Assembly: GCA_017562135.1 (NCBI GenBank)
Contig: QEYB01001189.1
Coordinates: forward strand, 1-64,000
From: Dipylidium caninum
Taxonomy: Eukaryota; Platyhelminthes; Cestoda; Cyclophyllidea; Dipylidiidae
Direction: 5' to 3'
Length of the DNA stretch: 64,000 nucleotides
Below the pieces are notes generated by a model. It saw only the letters and a list, made by a program, of their open reading frames with translations, was not told the DNA's origin and searched no databases. Shown one piece after another: positions 12,442 to 26,600 of the stretch. A program made the translations under genes and the position numbers. Within the stretch, counting starts at the first letter, position 1; every line of letters begins with the position of its first letter.

Positions 12442-15400
12442 CTGGAGAAGGAGAGGAGGAGAAAGTGGACGAAGGAGGCAGCAGTCATGGAGAGAAAATC
12501 GACACCTGCCTGATGCGCATGCGTGATGGTGGTTGGAGCTCCCCATCGAGGGGAAATTGTGCAGAGCCATCGGCAGGGAACACATTTATTATACTCTGTC
12601 TGCACGCCACTTTCCCATTAAAGTGGACGCATAATTCAGGGGAAGTTGAATGTGAAAGTGGGAGATCAAGTGAGCAGGAAGCGGAACATTTCCACTTGTG
12701 GAACCGCCTTTCTGCCCGAAATTACTTTTAGTCATACGATTAGAGGAAATGCGAGAGTTCTTGGTGTCGCTAAGACCGCAATTTTTTTGGTCCCGTTGAA
12801 GGGGATTCGACTGTAAGAACCAACCGTCGTCAGCGATTCTGCTCTGGTTGCAGAGTTCTTATCCCTTTCTACCCACATTTTAACCGACTTCCAACTGCCT
12901 TAACGGTAGAACTAAGTCCGTAAACTGTACGTGATCTAAATTTCCAAGCCCGAAATTTTATAATTTTTCTCAATCCTTAATATGAAATCTACTACTGAGG
13001 ATTGAAATTGAACGCTGAAAGGCAACACTCAACCGAGGACCGGAGGACTCATCAAATGACGACTACTAGGAAGGAGCGGAGCACGACGTCATAGAAAGCC
13101 CGTTCTGTGTAGAACTTTTTGAGATTGACAATGGAGAGTGATGTTGAGGGCCTCTCAGATGATCTTGCAGTGCACGGAGGCCGGTCAGAACCCCCAGCTA
13201 GAGACCGGCTCCTGTCTTTCGTGTAGAAAATCCTGACCCGCGCCGCTGGGGATGTCGGTTGAGGCAGCTGCTTACGTACACGTTCAGGCTACCACAAACA
13301 CGTTGGTGCCGGCTGTGATGGGGTGCAGAGGCCTCAGTCCTCACGAAAACCTCGCAGGCCGACGATGGAAGAACGGGTCAATTGTTTTATAGCGTGCTAC
13401 GCACACTTGTCCATAACTCTACGTGGTAGAACGGAATTTGCGTTCAAATGTCCACTCTAAACTGCCGACTCCTATTCTGGTGCCTTCCAGACATCGGTTT
13501 GTAGAAGAGAAGAAGATTCTCTCAAGTTTCCACTCCATCCCTGAATGAATGGCGTAGTAGAGTCGCTTGTTTATTGCAGGAAACTATGAAACAGGCATCG
13601 AGTATGAGTAGAAAATTAAAGGCGCAATTTTCCCCACTATTTCTTATATTCATTTAACAAGCCATATTTCACTTTTTACCGAATTCTTCATTTTCGTATG
13701 TAGTAAAATGATTCGAATTTATTTTCAAACTACATTTTGTAATGGCAATTTTTATTTTAAAAGTAATTAGTGATTATGAAATGGACAATAATCTGTCGGA
13801 AAAATAACTAGTGAATGAGGAGGAAGTGACAAAATTTCATATTGTAGAGAAGTGATTTCTCATTTGTCAGGGGTAAAGGGAGCTTCATGGGGCTGTCATG
13901 CGCTAACTTGACGTGACAAGCGCCGTGCCGATCAAGTAATTCCGTTTGTTTTTTCCTCCTCAGTCTCTTACCATGCATAACATCAATTAAATACCCCATA
14001 ATGGGACTCCTCTGCCTCTCGTTCATAACTCTGTTTAATAAAACGCAATTTCGGGTGAATTTCCCACTTTAAACTGCCGATGCCTACACTTATTTCTCCC
14101 AAAAATCGACGCGACGGAAAGTAGATTGTGTTGCGCTGAAAATTTTTCCCCCCGGATGAATGTTGATGTGGCGTCGGTTGTGGGTCATTGGGGAGGGAGT
14201 TAGGAGACATCAAAAGCCGCAACTTCCGCGGAGTTGTGCAAAAGTCGGTCTACCAGTACACGGCAATGGAAATGACTTCGGCATGCCACTGTTCCGCCGG
14301 GTATACTGAATCACGGGGACTTGGCCCAAGTGCGCAGATTTTATGATCAGCCCTAAATCAGACCCCCTCGGGCTCATTTTCGGCACGCATTTATCAGGTG
14401 CCCCCCTCACTTGCCATTATCGTCAAAAGATATTGTCTGCTTCGGATAAAAAGACTTCCCCGAAAGCACATCCTTGGTAATTTTTGGGAAGCCTCGATTT
14501 TGAAGCTAATTTGACGATAAAAGTAGTCAACATTCCTGCTTGAATGAGACTGTCTTGCTTTTATTCGACAAGCAGACCAAATCATGCAGTGTAAATTTGG
14601 TTTCCTTTTTTGAAAGGAGCCATCTTTCATTGCGTCCGGTGAATAAAAGCACCTAAATAAGTATGTTTGAGCTTGTAATTATCCTTTAAGATCCGTGGAC
14701 ATTTAAAGTTCACCACCTTCCAAGCGTGAAGGCGGAAAGTCATCCTCTATGCTGACGAGGCACGGGGATGCGGGACGAGCGAGTTAATGGGGAAATAGCT
14801 TAAACACGCGTAATTCCGGGACCTTTAAAACTGAGGTATGCAGTGCGTCTGTAACCTTCGATTGCCCAGTTTACCAGCCTCCTTCAGTAGCGTCAAAAGC
14901 TAATTTTTCTGCAGTCCTCCTCTAACCACCCCAGCAAGTTTACCAAAAAACGAGGGTCGAAAACGCCTGCCATCTGTCAAGACGCCATATCTGCTCGTGT
15001 GGGCATTTGGATAGTGTTGGATGATCCGCTCATAGAGCAACCTCGATTTCCCCTCTGATTGCCAGATCTGCGGCGCAGCGAGTTGCTTCTACCTCGAACA
15101 GCCGGCGTCTCAGACCGATTTAGTCGAGCCTAACTGGCAATCGCCCTCACCCCGACAACCTCAACAGCTTCGTTACATTTTAGTCATTTGTGCAGAAGGC
15201 CTTCCAGGCGAGGGACGGGCGGAGGAGAGTGAAAAACAACTTCGGAAGCTTATTTTATTCCACCTTCCCTTGTCCGCAGAACTTCCCTCGGAGGGTGGAG
15301 AATTGCATCTCGAAACAGCGTAAATTAACAAAAAAACACTGGCACTAAAAGCAGCAGAGTTGGCTGGTCAAAGAAAGAGGAGGTGGAAAAAAGAGAAAGT

Positions 15401-15485
15401 TGGGATGGCAGGGTAGGGTAGGGTGGGGCGAAGGAGGCAAAATAGGTCTTTTTACCATAAAAAATTTGCTATCATTTGATAAGAT
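12442..15485. other. intergenic region, no gene seen
   Basis: Apart from a dispersed repeat copy near 13.6 kb, no open frame looks conserved. Two segments near 13431-13495 and 14024-14090 share a recognisable core (ACT-TAAACTGCCGA) and probably belong to another diverged short repeat. Confidence 0.5.
13575..13660 (-). repeat. short dispersed repeat, inverted copy 3
   Basis: Read on the minus strand this matches 4885-4965: AATA-AAATAGTGG, then GGAAAATTGCGCCTTTAA, then TTTTCTACTCATACTCG. It shows the element is dispersed rather than only locally duplicated. Confidence 0.6.
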
Positions 15486-17791
15486 TTACAGCGCCTTGCA
15501 GACGCCCAGCCGATAGGAGCAGTTCGGACAGGAGTGGTCCGCATCCTTAAAGCTTGTTATGTAGAAGGGGATCAGACAACACCCCAAAATGCCTCTGAAA
15601 AGCGAACAAAGACGGATAAAACAGTGCTGCTGTCGTCGTTCTCCCCGACCTCAAAGTTGATCCTCTTGATGCCGAGATTTTCCAACTCCACCAAGACTTC
15701 CTTGACCATGAGACACGAGTGAGGGGCGCAGATGTCCACGCTCCCATCAGCGGTTTTGCGGCAAAAAGGAGTAGTGACAGTTAATCTTCCCACTTGCCAG
15801 GCAAGTGTGCTAATCCAAAACTGGAAGCCTACGAACAGTTGGAAGTGTGGGTTTTCTTCAGTAAATTTTTCTAACCATTTCACTCTGCGCTCAGTGATCA
15901 GACTGCAATGAGCCAAATTGGCGTTTGGTTAATCTAGGTGCCCGACAACGGGTGATGCAGGCTTCAGGCGGTGAGTGAAAAACTTTTGTCTCCTGCATGA
16001 AGTTGCGAACTAGGCGTCGTAAATCTACCAGAAATCCTTCTCTTCAGTATAAAAATAATCCACTGAAGGACTTTCCATCCACCTTATATGGAGCAAAGAC
16101 AATTCCCTTTTACAAACAAATATTTAACTAGATGATTGTTTGGTAAATGTGAAACGGTTGATGCAACAGGTCATCATGGGGTCTTGGTGAGAAAAGAAGG
16201 AGAACAGAGAAACTCACCCAACAGCAGCACAACCGGCACAGGAGAGCCAGACACAGAGGCCGTTTTTGTAGGTCACCTTGGAGACGACCTCGGTTTCGCA
16301 GTTGGGGCACTTAGTGAGTGTGGGACTCCTATGGTGGCTCACTGGCTCCGCGACCACGGGCTCCGCTGAAAGACATGACGGAGCATGGAATGCGCGCCGA
16401 GCTTACGCATGCCGCGCCTTTGAAGTCGCAGTGGTATTTACAACTGTGGCAGGATACGTCGCTGAGTCACTTTTGTTTGACGAATGCAGCGGGCATTCGT
16501 CTGTCTCCCGAACTACTGACTTAGTGCTGGGATTTGCCAAAATTTCTGACTTTTCGGACTCTACACTAAAGTCGTCTTCCACACCGAATAGTGGAACATT
16601 TTCTGCGGCTACACCGAGATCTCCTCACATCTTCATGAGATGTCAACAAAGTTGCTCTTTTAAGCAGTGCCGTACCAAGTAAGTTAACACTTGTCCTCTC
16701 GCACTAGTGCAGCTTCGCCTCGGTGTGGCCTAATTATGCCTCGCAATTTAAATAACTGCCACCCAGCGTTGAAGAAGCCACCAGAAGTTCACTCCCCACC
16801 CGCAGGTTCACAGGTGTGCCACATAGGCAGGGGAATTTTTGAGTTAAAAGCTCCAAGTTCTCACATCCCCTGCTTCCGATTGTATTGCATTCACTTAATA
16901 GCTCTCACCGGAGCATCTGCAACCGGACCACCGCGGGAAGTCTTCATCCACACTCTCCTCGCAGAGGCATAGAAGGGATTGCGATTAGCAGGAGCAGAAG
17001 GCGAGTGAACAATATTACCACGAGTGTCTCGAATTGTGTCTGAATCACGTTCCCAGCCTCAATTATTTGCCAACTTGGCGTGTACTTTAAAGCGAACACA
17101 TCGGAAAGTATGTTCCGGACGTGGTGCCAATGATAAATCTTTGTCAGTCCCGAAATGCACACCTATGAATCGTCCAAAGCACTACCCCCAATGAGAATGA
17201 CTGACTCCTGCACAATGCAACAACTTCACATGAAGGAGGCAAGGCGGTACTGCGCCAACTGAGAGAAATTTGTCAGGTTACAAAAGGGCAATTTACTTAA
17301 GTACTTACCGCCCTGTCAGCCAATTAGGCATTCTACTGACAGAGCCGGCGCTGTCAGTTAAGCGGTAAGTCGATTTCCTAGACAGCCATAAGGCGACCAC
17401 ACCGCGAGATGACAATTAAAGTATTATACTGAAAGACATGAATTAACACTTCCCGGACTTACTCTTCGCATTAGTTAGCGTGATGTCCAATGATATCTCA
17501 CTAATTTTCGTGACTAGAACAACATATTGGGATGTGAGAAGAGCACAATTCATCTTAAAAGGTCACTGGTGTTGACCTTTTCGCTAGCCATTCAACATTT
17601 AATAAAGGAGTGGCATTTGTGAAAGGTGGGCAGAAACAGGCACACAAAGACTTACTCGATGGTCCGATGGATGCGGAGAGAGAGGTTACCTTCTCGGATG
17701 TCTCCTTCTCTTCGGACGACGGGTTCGGTGGTTCTGAAAGGACGATAATTTGGGTGTTCCATTTGAGTGTCGGGCCAATGTCAACCGACAT
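15486..17791 (-). CDS. LITAF-domain protein (LITAF/SIMPLE-like zinc-ribbon membrane protein)
   Basis: LITAF-domain proteins sit on the cytoplasmic face of late endosomes and lysosomes. Two CxxC halves form one zinc site around a hydrophobic segment that inserts into the membrane. The model has exons 17656-17791, 16218-16365 and 15486-15594, all GT-AG and in phase, giving 130 residues. The first CxxC is at 65/68 (CPNC), followed by TEVVSKVTYKNG, hydrophobic residues 81-106 (LCVWLSCAG to GILGCCLIPFY) and the second half DADHSCPNC at 117/120, ending CKAL. The HxCPxC signature and the GCCLIPF motif are diagnostic. The N-terminus is Pro/Ser/Glu-rich. The start at 17791 is the first ATG in frame, but a good acceptor (cctttcag) lies just inside this exon, so the true first exon could be elsewhere. 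Introns are 1290 and 623 bp. The domain is certain; the 5' end is uncertain. Confidence 0.85.
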
Positions 17792-20700
17792 TAAATTAGT
17801 AATTAATACTAGCTAACTCAAAATACCCGATGAAGATGATGGTTTTAAATTTTAAGTCAAATTATGAAAAATATGCGGCTACCGTATCTATGGAGAAAGG
17901 ACAATCGGAATATGAATTTAAATCCGTAATTTATATCAGATATTCAAGTCTATAAACTGCAATTGTTTTTTTAGTAAAGAGAAAGAAATGTTCAAGGTTT
18001 ACGTGACAGTTTGATTACTTCTTCGATAGCCAAATAATCGAGTTACGTGCTTGGAATCAATTTATCGCATTTACAAGCGTCGTCGAGGATTAACAGAGGA
18101 TTTAGAAGACGATTTAAGAAAAACAAACACTTACGAGGTTCAATTTCTTCATCCGACTTGTCAGCGGCTACAAGGAGAAAACACTTGCGTACAATTAACA
18201 AAATTACCCGATATAATGATGATATAAACCAGTTTTGAAAACAATTGAAAATTATGAACGACCTCGTGTACACGTCATCGTCGTGGCTCTTATGACAGTT
18301 TTCTTGTTGCAGAATAAAGCAAAACCGTTGGGAATGAATAAAATCAAAGTAGTGAATGGGAAGTGAATAGTTTTAAAGTAGCGCAGAGGAAATACGACAG
18401 TATCTGAGAGACGAAATTTCTCTTCTCACCCAAAAGTTTCGTAAGGAACTGATATTTCTCAGCTTAGTTTGCAGACAAAATATCCTAAAGCTAATCACAG
18501 TTAAAACTACATGACCACACAAATGTTTGGGGACAAATGCGCACAATAGTTCTTTAAAGAAGAGCAAATAGAGAACTTACACGCGTTAACAAACTCCTTT
18601 GGCTTGTCCGGAGCTAAAAAATAAGCTATTTAGACTCCACATGCGTTACAGTGGTATGTAAGAATGAATCAAACCTATTAAGGAATGCCCAGCGCAGATG
18701 CCGTCATTTGTCTTATAATGTTTGAGAGGAATTCTTTGGAAAAACGAACATTATTTCAACAGTGAATTTAGGAAATGGATTGCTTATTTACTTTCTATTT
18801 CCTCAGTCAAGAAGTTAAAGATTAATTCCCAATGTAATATAATTTTGCGCGAGGCTTGTTATATAATCTTCTAGACCAAATAAATTTTGAAAAATATGAA
18901 CGGCTCTGAAATAAAATTGAACGTCAGAATTTTCTCAAAGATTATCAAAGACAAACATAGTAAATTGCTGGGGAATGTTACAAGACTAAGGTATTTTCCG
19001 TTGTGCAAAAGGTTCGTTGAAGCGTTGGAAAGTTAGCCTCAGTATTTACTTGACAGGGAAAATAAATCACGTTAGTTTACATTGGTATGCCGAGGATCCT
19101 TTGTAAGAACCACAAAATTATTGATTGGTCATAGAAAAATCAAACTTATACTAATTTTGATGCATGAGAACATCTCTTAAAAGTGCAATATTACACAATC
19201 AAGGGTCGATAGGATTAGTTAACACCAATCAAATGCCAACGTACCGGACATCGTGTATTTTAAAAGTTTCACAAGACCTTCAACGTACAAAGATGAGACG
19301 TTTAGAAAATAAAAACACGGGTCGCCTCAGTTTTTTATAAATGTGTCATATTTAGTTAATAGGTGATTTGTATTAACTTTCTATATCCATACTTAGCTGC
19401 AGTTATACAATTTTTTATCAGCGTTTTGTGTGACTAGAACACCAATTAAGAGATATAACTTATCAATAGTTGCCCAGAGGTTAAGATTCTCGTGCCAGCT
19501 TTCCTGTTTAGAACTAGTTTGACTACATGCATTTACAGTAGATGCATTTAAAACAGGTAAATAGCTGTCTAACTCCACTAATTTACTCACTCAAATCCAT
19601 GTTATTATGTACGGGGCAAATTTCTCCATGTTAGGTAACACAAACCACCCAATCAGCAAATGTCCTACACTGCCTTAAATGAATGATACCTTTTACGGTC
19701 ACACTGCTGCCTATTCCTTGAGACTCACGGGAAATTAGTCTTTTATCAATTATTAGAAAGTGTATGAGGATGGAATAACTTACTATTTCCCTGAAACTCG
19801 GCATCTTGGGTCGTCCTAACCTATCGCTCTCCGTGGAAGTTTAATACAACAATCTCTATCGTAGCCATACAATATTTTGCCGTGTTTCAATTACACATAT
19901 AGTTCCTTCTTCATATTGATGTAATTGTGGCCATTTGTGCTATTCCAATTCCTCATTTGCCTCACAGGCTCTTCCCTGTGGTTTTCAGTCCTCTTTTATC
20001 CATTTGACTAGGTGCGAGTTAGGGAATTACGTGGAGTACGTCAAGATCACATATTGATAACTTGCTACATTAACCTGTTGAAATGCTGAGAAGGTGATCA
20101 GTGCGATGGAGAGGTACGCGAACCGAGTCGACTGTTCATCTCGCAGCCACAGACTAGGGCTTTAGAATCGTACAACATAGAAACTTACCTACATCGCGAT
20201 TCTGAACGTTAGTTTGGACTGACGACTTTTCACCGGAAATTTTTGAAATTATATGAGAGAGCTTATGGCAATTTTGCCTTTCAAACCTCTTCTACATGTC
20301 ACCAATGCCCACCACTTTCAAACTAAACTCGAGGAATTAGATATCGTCTAGTCGAAATGGAACCGAGAAGAAGTGTGCAAGAAAGATTAATAGGAAGCGA
20401 TTTTCGGTTTATCAGCTGCGTTTGTGAGTAAGATTACGAAAAGGATTTTATTCAAGTGCAGCACTCTTTAAGGCTCTTCATCGTATCAAATAGTGGCCAT
20501 TTGGGTTGAATTTCCAGAATGGCGCCATATAATCCATTTCAAATGGAAAGAAGTAAAACGCACTCTAACGATCGTTTGTATCATCTCCGCCGAAGCGTTG
20601 TACACATACTACCTCAAATTTTGCGTTTTCATTGCCCTCGCTGATTCTTTTTTTTACTGAATAATGTTAACTCTCACCCAAACCTGTTAATTAAGGGTAT

Positions 20701-21983
20701 TGAAATCGCAGGAAAAAGGGAAAGGGCACATGCAAAAACCGAACTGTTGCGATTCATTATACACTGCGAGTCATTTTCAAGATGCGATTTCATAACTGCG
20801 AAAGGACTCCGGAGTGTTGAAACAATGTCATCAAATGAACAATCCGTGCTGTTAAAGAGAAGCGCGATGTAGAGATAGATCAACGATACAATCAGGAATT
20901 TCTTTATGGTGTTCACTCACATAGCATATATTTGTCCAACCCTAAAGTGATAAATCGCTCGTTATTCACCAGTTCAAAGAAAACTTGATAATATGTGACA
21001 ATACCATGTGGGACAACATTGCTGCAAAGACTTTTTGGAAGTTTAGCAACTGCTGTCCTCATAAATCATATCCCACTTTCGCCAATGTAGCGGTGCTTTA
21101 CCTATTTCTGCCATTTTTGTTGTTCGTAGCGCCCAGTGATACAGCCTACTTTCAATACAGTGAAACAAATGTCCCCAGCTTAGTAGTGACATTTTGAGAC
21201 CTTGCACAAAGGTAAAATAATAGGGAAGTACAGTCCACAAGCGTCACCCCGGTACTGGGATCTAACGCTTCCAGCCAAAGCCAACTAGATTGCGGTCCAG
21301 CCGCAGCGCAAACTTCCATACTCTCGTGAGTCAACGTTACTCGGCCTAACGAAGGCAAGACCAAATCGTTTTTCGGGGACAGGGTAAGCTTACTCTATCC
21401 CCGTCACCAAGTCATTATCCGAAACGCCCGGAAAGAAAGGCTTAACTCCGCCCTTACCATAATTAGCGTTACCCGGATTTTGCGAGTGTTCCGGCCTACC
21501 GAGCCCACTAAACGTCAAGGGACTTCAATCGAGTACTTTAAATAATTTAAAAAAGGGCCTCAGTGGTACCACAAAACTTTCCTTTCAAGGGACAATAGTA
21601 CTGTAGAGTCGATTCAGTACCCGAGGCAAAATACGCGACAGTGCCTCGACTAAATTTCCTCGAACCGTTTTATGTAATGTGGAAGAAATTCTGAAATCCT
21701 GAGAAATACAAATACATCTTCTGGTGCAATAACGACCAGCCCAAAGGGCCCCTATCAAGCACGAAATTAGTTAAAAATTGAATGACGACCACGACAGTGG
21801 CCAAAAGGAGCAATATAGAGGAGACAACATAGAAGGGGTCAAGGTCTCATACCCGGGACATGATTATGCGGGAAGTATTATGCTGAACGGGAAATAGCTT
21901 CTCCGTGAGGTTCACAAATCACACCAAGCAAGAGGGACAAGTCCCCAAAATCACGACGTTTAAAAGAATGAATAGAATAGAAA
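17792..21983. other. AT-rich intergenic region, no gene seen
   Basis: This lies between the LITAF-type gene and the 3' end of V-ATPase subunit B. Open frames are short and AT-driven. It includes the LITAF 5' flank and the V-ATPase 3' flank; I found no strong poly(A) signal close to the V-ATPase stop. Confidence 0.6.
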
Positions 21984-23600
<1,617 letters not shown>

Positions 23601-26600
23601 GAGGCAAGATGTGAGAGGGTAGCTCGAAAGGCCGGGTTTGTGGGAGTCGTTGCAAACAATTGAAACACAGATTAATTTAATATTTTATGGTACACAAGCC
23701 AATAAAGGCTACAGGCCGAATAATTATGGCACCTCGGTAACTAACATCTTCGGTCAGTGCCCAGAATATCGACATTGATAACATCTTTATTATTCATTAA
23801 TCATTAAATTCGCACCTCTTCCAACCATCCCATTACGAAGGAAAGGACAACGAAGTTATACTTAATAGTATGAGTCTTATATTTCCACACCCAGAGCTTA
23901 AGGGCCGCAATTGAACTGGTAAATGCATATACTAACTTTATTTGTGAGCCGCTGCTGAAACAAATTATAGACATCAATAACATCAATATATATATTTCAG
24001 GTCAGACCTAGGAGTTTACCATAGCGTGGAAAGAAAAACGTTGAAGTTAACTACACAACGAAACCGAACTGCATTTGCACATTCAAACCAATAATGCGCC
24101 ATTCCAATGTGTTCCCTCTTGTTGCTATTCACCGTGCTTATTAATTCATGACAATGGTCGGAGCCTTGTCTTACGGACGAGTGCTTGTTAGTAAACCCGT
24201 AGGGGTCCGATTTCACAGTTTTTTATCTGCTAAAACTTTAATTGTTCAAGCATTTAAGCAACTGCACATTGGTCGAGTGCGGTTGGATTCAACTTTAATA
24301 CTCCTACTTCCTTCAGTATGATGTGGAATAAATGTTTCCTTTAAAACGCATCATTTTCATATTGGGGCTACCCTTTCCCAACACTCTTAGTTTGTCATTA
24401 TTGCATAGTAGTATCGTTAAAAAAACCTCTCCTTTATGTACAAATAGTATTAAATCACGCAAATGCGTATCAAATTTAATCACGGGCAAATGTTACTTTC
24501 TCACGTTCTCATTCGTTCGTTTTCCTCATAGCACATTGAGTTGAATGGATGATGTTTACTGGAGAGTCGATTGCATAGCGCACACTCAAGGTAATAAATA
24601 ATCCCTTTGGAGTTTCGATTTTTGTAATGGAACAGTCCCACCTGAGGTTGCCAAGGTCCCATCACCTCCACTTGTTAGGATTTGTGGCCCCAGGCTAAGG
24701 TGCAGGGTGCTTGGAATGAAGTACCTGCATATTTGGACAGAACAAATGAATTTCTGCGTAAGGCAATTTCCCCTTAGGGTACTTTTCCTAACACTCGCCA
24801 GCATAATGCAAACACTTTCAAGTACGTGGTTTTTTGACCGTGGCGGTGAAGGGGTGACCAGCGTACTTTTGGCGCTGGAAGTAAGAAGAATGTGGACTTA
24901 CCTTTAACATGGGCAAAAAATTAAAGCGTGTCGTGAACTCGTACTTTAGGTGAACCAATCTCCTACTTCACGTTACTTCATCAAATAGTTAAACAAATTG
25001 TGCGTGTGTGAACAGGATTGGTGTGTACAATATACGTTCTGAGTAAAAAATAAGTTTCGTGGTGTCTGTCTTGTTGGCGCAGATGCTGGCTAATATTCGA
25101 AGCTTTATGAGGTAGGAGGAAGAACCGACTTTGGACAGTAGGCTACAATAACGGGAAGTTTGGGCTTGATCGTGCTTCACCGAAAATTGGGAATAAGTTC
25201 ACGAGGATAGAAGTCGGGTGATAAGTAGAGGAAGAGTCTTTTTCCAAGTAAACAAACGATTTTAGCATAAACCCTACAGAAGGAAAGAGAATACTTCCGC
25301 ACTATTGCGCAAGAGATATTGTCGGTGCAAGTAATCGGCAGGGCTTAGGCGAAAGCGCTTTGAGTGAATTCAACACAGGAATAAAATAAATATGTGTTGA
25401 GTAAGGTTGGCGCGGTTAACTACGCAGTAGTATGCAATAAACAAGCGACTCAAATGCAGAATTGCCGAAAATGTCTTAGCAAAATCCTCAACCTAAGGAA
25501 TGGAGTATAAAAAATCTAGGATAAAGGAAGAGGATGAATGTGGAAAGGCAAAATTTTTTCTAGGGGAAGTGAGATTATTGCACTCGAGCAATTACATGGC
25601 CATTATGGTTAACAATGATTCTCAGTGGATGAAAATTACAAATCACCAGTGCACGTTTGTGTACTAACAATCGTAGGTCAGTAATATCATCCACTGGTCG
25701 CAAAGATTCTTCGTGACTTAAATTTCCTTCCACTAAGTTGCAATTATAAATAGTACACGGGTAAATCGAGATTACAAAAAGGGCCCCTTCATGTCACCGC
25801 CCTCTCATAACCTTTCTCCGCCCTCTACTTCGCCCCTTCCCCTCACCCCTCCTCACCGTGACGACAACTCATTCCACTCGAAATTCTTGCCCATCCCAAA
25901 CCGACGTGGTCGGTGGTCCTGTCATTAAAATCAACAATAGCGGGGAAAGGTGGGGTGGGGACCACGACGACGGAATTTGATTCATTGATAAGCTTATTGG
26001 GCAGACTTTGATCCAAACGGCCTCGTCGCCTTCACTTTGTTTTTTTAGTTTTTACTCATCCGTTCTCACTCACTCGTTAATCCATTTAATCACTCGTCCC
26101 ATTGTCAATCCACAAACTCGTTCAGTCTGCCAATCAATCAGCCAACGGTCCGACAAGCCTCCCGTGTGCTTCGAGTGTCACAGTAGCAGCCCCGTTGACA
26201 GTTGGAGCGGGTGGGGAATGCCAAGGTTATGTGTCAACCTGTACTGTAGATTATGGGGAAAAAAACATGTCAGTTCCACATGCTTTGGGAGCGAGGGTGT
26301 CCGTCTTACTCCACTCCCTCCCACTCCTCCCTCCTCATGGGGCGTGCGGACGAGGTGACTGGCCAGTGGGGAGGAGACAAGCGCTTGCTAGCCCAGCTTA
26401 TTGTGTTAAATAATGTCCGACCAGTATAGAACCGAGCGCCCCACAGGCGGGAGATAAGGTTGTATAGCCCATATAAGAAAAAGTGAGAAGTGGCGTATGT
26501 CAAAGCCTAACTCGAGTTAAGGCACCTAGTCTCCAATCTTCTGACCGCATAACTTGGAGACAATAACGTTGTCTCAATGGCTGCCGCGGTGTGCAGTTAG

